From NCBI GenBank assembly GCA_945952175.1, contig CAMFHW010000027.1, positions 1 through 16,483 of the forward strand: a stretch of DNA of 16,483 nucleotides. Reading direction: 5' to 3'. The notes below the pieces were generated by a model. The model was given only the letters and a program-made list of their open reading frames with translations, searched no databases and was not told the origin of the DNA. Of this stretch, positions 13,611-16,483 are shown piece after piece (position 1 is the first letter of the stretch; every line of letters begins with the position of its first letter). Position numbers and translations under genes: made by a program. This DNA comes from an uncultured Phenylobacterium sp. GTDB taxonomy: Bacteria; Pseudomonadota; Alphaproteobacteria; Caulobacterales; Caulobacteraceae.

Positions 13611-14249
13611 TTGACGCAAGCCCGCATCGTCCCCCTCGGCAAGGGTGAACGCACCGCCCAGCGGATCCGCGAGGTCGCGCTCGAGCAGTTCTCGCGGCTG
13701 GGCTTCGAGCGGGTGACCATGGGCGGCATCGCCCAGGAGGCCGGGGTCAGCCAGGCGACCCTGCACTATCACTTCGAGGACAAGGACCAGCTCTGGCGGG
13801 CGGCCATGCTCGACCTGTCGGCGGTGATCGCCGAGGAGGAGCGCTTCCTCGCCGCCGCAAAGGACGCCGCGCCGCTGGACCAGCTGCGCATGGCCATGCG
13901 GCTGTTCATCGACCTGTCCTGGCGCCATCCCGCGCTCGGCCGCATCGTGGCCCTGGAGGGCATGGCCGGGGGCGAGCGCCTGGACTGGCTGAACGAGCAC
14001 CTGATGGGCCGGCGCAACGACCGGCTGGTGCGGCTGGCCAGGGCCGCGATCGCGGCGGGCCAGTTGAAGCCGTTCCCGCCGGAGCACATCGTCATCACCC
14101 TGCAGGCCGCGGCCGTGGGGGTGATCAACCTGGCGCCTCTGATGCGCGCCGGCTTTCGTACAGATCCAGCCACGCCGGAGCACCGCGCGGCGCACGAACA
14201 CATGATCCTCGACGCCCTTCTGAGCGGGCTTATCGTGGACGGGACCTAA
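13611..14249 (+). CDS. TetR family transcriptional regulator
   Basis: About 212 residues from the TTG at 13611. The helix-turn-helix (VTMGGIAQEAGVSQATLHYHF, about residues 35-55) is clearly TetR type. The C-terminal domain (DLSWRHPALGRIVALEGMAGG and on) resembles the regulators with a C-terminal ligand pocket found next to degradation genes. The start is unsure. There is no ATG or GTG in the right region; TTG codons at 13551 and 13611 are possible and neither has a Shine-Dalgarno sequence. I prefer 13611 because 13551 would place the inverted repeat inside the coding region and add an atypical N-terminal tail. The message may be leaderless. The stop is 11 bp before the VOC gene, so the two form an operon. 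Ligand unknown. Confidence 0.88.
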   Translation: MTQARIVPLGKGERTAQRIREVALEQFSRLGFERVTMGGIAQEAGVSQATLHYHFEDKDQLWRAAMLDLSAVIAEEERFLAAAKDAAPLDQLRMAMRLFIDLSWRHPALGRIVALEGMAGGERLDWLNEHLMGRRNDRLVRLARAAIAAGQLKPFPPEHIVITLQAAAVGVINLAPLMRAGFRTDPATPEHRAAHEHMILDALLSGLIVDGT

Positions 14250-14260
14250 GGGAGGAGCCC

Positions 14261-14950
14261 ATGAGTCAGCAGCCGACAGGTATCCACCACCTGGCCTTCA
14301 TGGCCGGGGACATCAAGAAGCACATCGCCTTCTTCAGCGAGGTCATGGGCTGTCCGCTCGTGGCGCTGTTCGACATGCACGGCGTGCCGGGCGCGATGCA
14401 CGCCTTCCTGCGGATGAACGCGCACAGCTACTTCTCGATCGTGCAGATGCCCAAGGTGGACGAGATCCCCATCGAGCTCGGCAAGACCCATGCGGGGAGC
14501 GGCGGTCTGCCCAGCGCGCCGGGGACCCTGCAGCACCTGGCCTTCCGCGCGGACAGCGACGAAGACCTGATCGCCATGCGCGACCGGATCCGCAGCCACG
14601 GGATCAACGTCATCGGCCCGATCGACCATGGCATGTGCCGTTCGATCTATTTCGCCGGCCCCGACCAGATGACCCTGGAGGTCGCGACCTCGCATGAAGC
14701 CATCGACCCGGCCCTGTGGATCGACCCCGCCGTGCTGGCCAAGGCCGGGATCTCGGCCGACGAGGCCAAGCGGTTCAAGGCTCCGACCGCTTATGCCGGC
14801 CCGAGCCCGGTGCCGCAGCCGGCCTATGACCCGGCCCAGCCGCACATGGCCTATCCGAAGGAGGCCTACATGAAGATGCTGGCCGTCCCGGACGAGGTCC
14901 TGACCAAGAACGCCAGCTACACGGCGCCGCCGGTCGGCGAGCCAGTCTGA
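14261..14950 (+). CDS. VOC superfamily protein, extradiol dioxygenase/glyoxalase-like
   Basis: 229 residues. Two beta-alpha-beta-beta-beta modules are visible: module 1 from IHHLAFMAGDIKKHIAFF to YFSIVQMP, and module 2 from LQHLAFRADSDEDLIAM to MTLEVATS. Probable metal ligands are His10, His92 and Glu140, the 2-His-1-Glu set of ring-cleavage dioxygenases and related VOC enzymes. No fourth ligand is obvious at the end of module 1. A tail of about 75 residues, rich in Pro and Tyr (from about 155), follows and is unusual for simple glyoxalases. GGAGG lies 5 nt before the ATG, directly after the TetR gene. It may act on catechol-like or other oxygenated intermediates together with the adjacent hydrolase; this is inference. 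It has no leader peptide and should be cytoplasmic. Confidence 0.9.
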   Translation: MSQQPTGIHHLAFMAGDIKKHIAFFSEVMGCPLVALFDMHGVPGAMHAFLRMNAHSYFSIVQMPKVDEIPIELGKTHAGSGGLPSAPGTLQHLAFRADSDEDLIAMRDRIRSHGINVIGPIDHGMCRSIYFAGPDQMTLEVATSHEAIDPALWIDPAVLAKAGISADEAKRFKAPTAYAGPSPVPQPAYDPAQPHMAYPKEAYMKMLAVPDEVLTKNASYTAPPVGEPV

Positions 14951-14959
14951 ATTGGCGCG

Positions 14960-15052
14960 TCATCCCGGACGGCCCGAAGGGACGATCCGAGACCCAGGGG
15001 CGGTGCGTGCTCCCCTGGGTCCCGGCTCTCCGCTGCGCTTCGGCCGGGATGA
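14960..15052. repeat. long imperfect hairpin, REP-like intergenic element
   Basis: The outer arms are TCATCCCGG (14960-14968) and CCGGGATGA (15044-15052). Just inside, GGCCCGAAG (14971-14979) pairs with CTTCGGCC (15038-15045) with a bulge and partial overlap. The inner stem is perfect for 10 bp, GACCCAGGGG (14991-15000) with CCCCTGGGTC (15012-15021), around an 11-nt loop. The element fills almost the whole gap between the convergent VOC and receptor genes. The CATCCCGGCCGAAGCGCAG pattern, read on the minus strand, is familiar from repeats scattered through Caulobacterales genomes (recalled, not checked). It may serve as a bidirectional terminator. Confidence 0.6.
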
Positions 15053-15061
15053 GGTCAGGGC

Positions 15062-16483
15062 TTAGAACGACTTCCGGACCGAGATGAACGCTTGGCGCGG
15101 GGCGCCGGCCAGCAGGGTCTGGCTGTCGCCCGAATAGCCGAAGCCGTTCGAGCCGATGGTCGAGACGTACCGCTTGTCGAACAGGTTGGTGACGTTGGCC
15201 TGCACCTCCAGGCCCTTCAGCACGCCGTCGCCTTCGAACCGGTAGCCGGCCGACAGGTCCACGGTGGTGTAGCCCGGCACGGACTGGTCGTCGGTGTAGG
15301 TGAAGAAGCGCTTGGACGTGTAGTGGGCGCCCAGCTTGGCGAACCAGCCGTTCTGGTCGTAGGCGATCTCGGCGTTCAGCAGGTGCTTGGGCGTGTCGAC
15401 CGTGGTCTTGCCCGCGATCCGCTGGGTGACCGCGCCGGTCGACGGGTCCTTCACGTCGTCGTCATAGGTGCTGTCGTTGTAGGCGTAGGAGCCGAACAGC
15501 GACCAGGCGTCGGTGATCTTCCAGGTGGCCGCGGTCTCGAAGCCCTTGGAGGTCACGCCGCCGGCATTGGCCAGGATGGTCGGGTTGCCGACGATGCCGG
15601 CGCCGGTCGAGGTGCCGATCAGGCGATTGTCGAACTTCACGTAATAGACCGCCGCGACCCCGGTGATGGCCGGGTTCGGGAAGCGGAAGCGCCAGCCGGC
15701 TTCGACCGTCTTGGAGGTTTCCGGCTCCAGCGTCAGGGTCTTGCCGCCGGCCAGCTTGGTCTTGCCGATGATCACGTCGAAGCCTGCCTGGTCGGTGGCG
15801 AAGGGCGACAGGCCGGTGTGAGCCGCGCCGAAGGCCCGCATGTTCTCGGTGTAGCCGGCGAACAACTCGTGGTCCTCATTGACCCGCCAGTTCACGCCGA
15901 CCTGCGGCAGGAAGCCGTCGCTGGAGGTGATGGCGCCCGACAGCACCGGCGAGCCCTGGCGGGTGGAGGCCTTGTTCTCGACCCGTACGGCCTTGAAGCC
16001 GAAATTGACCTTCACCGCCTCGGTCACGGTCCAGACGTCCTGGATGTAGCCCTGCTCGGTGGTGGTGTTGAACGCGTACGCCCACTGGGTGGCGAACGGG
16101 TTGCTCATGAAGTGCAGGCTGTCGCGCTGCGGGCTGTCGAGGTTCAGCGCATAGAACCGACGGGCCTGCGAGAAGTCGTTGTCCTCGAGCCAGCCGCCGA
16201 CGCTGATCACGTGGGCGCCCAGGGTCCAGTCGAGGTTCCCGATCACGCCGACCCGGTTGATCGTGTACTCGGTGGTCCGCACCGAGATCGGAGCGTTGTT
16301 GGTGGTCGCGCCCACGACGCCGTAGTTCGGCGACGGCACATAGGGCGTGAACCAGGTGCCCTGGCCCTGGTTGCGGTGCCCATAGACCTGGACGTTGAAC
16401 TTGATCGCCTCGGACATCGGGCCCGCCAGGGCGAGGTTCCAGAGGTCGTCGGCGCGCAGGCCCGACGCGTTGAAATAGGCGTC
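15062..16483 (-). CDS. TonB-dependent outer-membrane receptor, C-terminal part (5' end outside window)
   Basis: 473 residues are visible and the frame stays open to the window edge, so the true start lies to the right; the internal Met at 16417 is not the start. The protein shows alternating amphipathic strands, aromatic girdle residues and the receptor motif QANVTNLFDKRYVSTIG (C-terminal 50 residues). It ends in SVRKSF, with the terminal Phe needed for BAM-dependent barrel assembly. The missing N-terminus should contain the signal peptide, TonB box and plug. Such receptors import siderophores, vitamins, carbohydrates or aromatic compounds in this group of bacteria. The neighbouring TetR/VOC/hydrolase genes raise the chance of a catabolic substrate. 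No iron-box or other ligand hint is visible. Family typical length is 700-900 residues, so about half is absent. Confidence 0.93.
   Translation of the reverse strand, partial: DAYFNASGLRADDLWNLALAGPMSEAIKFNVQVYGHRNQGQGTWFTPYVPSPNYGVVGATTNNAPISVRTTEYTINRVGVIGNLDWTLGAHVISVGGWLEDNDFSQARRFYALNLDSPQRDSLHFMSNPFATQWAYAFNTTTEQGYIQDVWTVTEAVKVNFGFKAVRVENKASTRQGSPVLSGAITSSDGFLPQVGVNWRVNEDHELFAGYTENMRAFGAAHTGLSPFATDQAGFDVIIGKTKLAGGKTLTLEPETSKTVEAGWRFRFPNPAITGVAAVYYVKFDNRLIGTSTGAGIVGNPTILANAGGVTSKGFETAATWKITDAWSLFGSYAYNDSTYDDDVKDPSTGAVTQRIAGKTTVDTPKHLLNAEIAYDQNGWFAKLGAHYTSKRFFTYTDDQSVPGYTTVDLSAGYRFEGDGVLKGLEVQANVTNLFDKRYVSTIGSNGFGYSGDSQTLLAGAPRQAFISVRKSF

Overview
The window looks like chromosomal DNA from a high-GC alphaproteobacterium, most likely Caulobacterales (Caulobacter/Phenylobacterium type). 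This is an inference from several signs: strong G/C third-position bias with very long antisense open frames, a TonB-dependent receptor, a GGAAC-N16-CGTA stress promoter in front of a CsbD gene, paired acyl-CoA dehydrogenases, and small secreted proteins typical of that group. No rRNA, tRNA, CRISPR, insertion sequence or phage integrase was seen. Base composition and coding style look even across the window.

Left part (1-5925). A full-length M1 aminopeptidase N (pepN) and a small conserved protein of unknown function lie on the minus strand. Divergent from them is a two-gene operon of acyl-CoA dehydrogenases. The first subunit has alanine at both known catalytic-glutamate positions. The second keeps one glutamate (Glu248). 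This suggests a heteromeric enzyme with one active site per pair. An 18-bp perfect palindrome lies 36 bp before the operon.

Middle (5922-11160, all minus strand). A secreted von Willebrand A-domain protein of the YfbK type is translationally coupled (ATGA) to a GT4-like glycosyltransferase. Upstream are a secreted amidase-signature hydrolase and a 60-residue CsbD-like protein with its own candidate sigma-EcfG promoter.

Right part (11170-16483). A TetR regulator and a small secreted cysteine-containing protein diverge from a region holding a tandem 30-bp-period repeat, a candidate operator. Next comes a catabolic-looking cluster: an alpha/beta hydrolase (minus), divergent from a second TetR regulator and a VOC/extradiol-dioxygenase-like protein (plus). 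A long repeat-like hairpin separates these from the C-terminal part of a TonB-dependent receptor that runs off the window. Hydrolase, VOC enzyme and receptor could together take up and break down a hydrophobic or aromatic compound. The substrate cannot be read from the sequence.

No clearly new defence or mobile system was found. The most interesting items are the catalytically split acyl-CoA dehydrogenase pair, the candidate operators, and the TetR/hydrolase/VOC/receptor neighbourhood.
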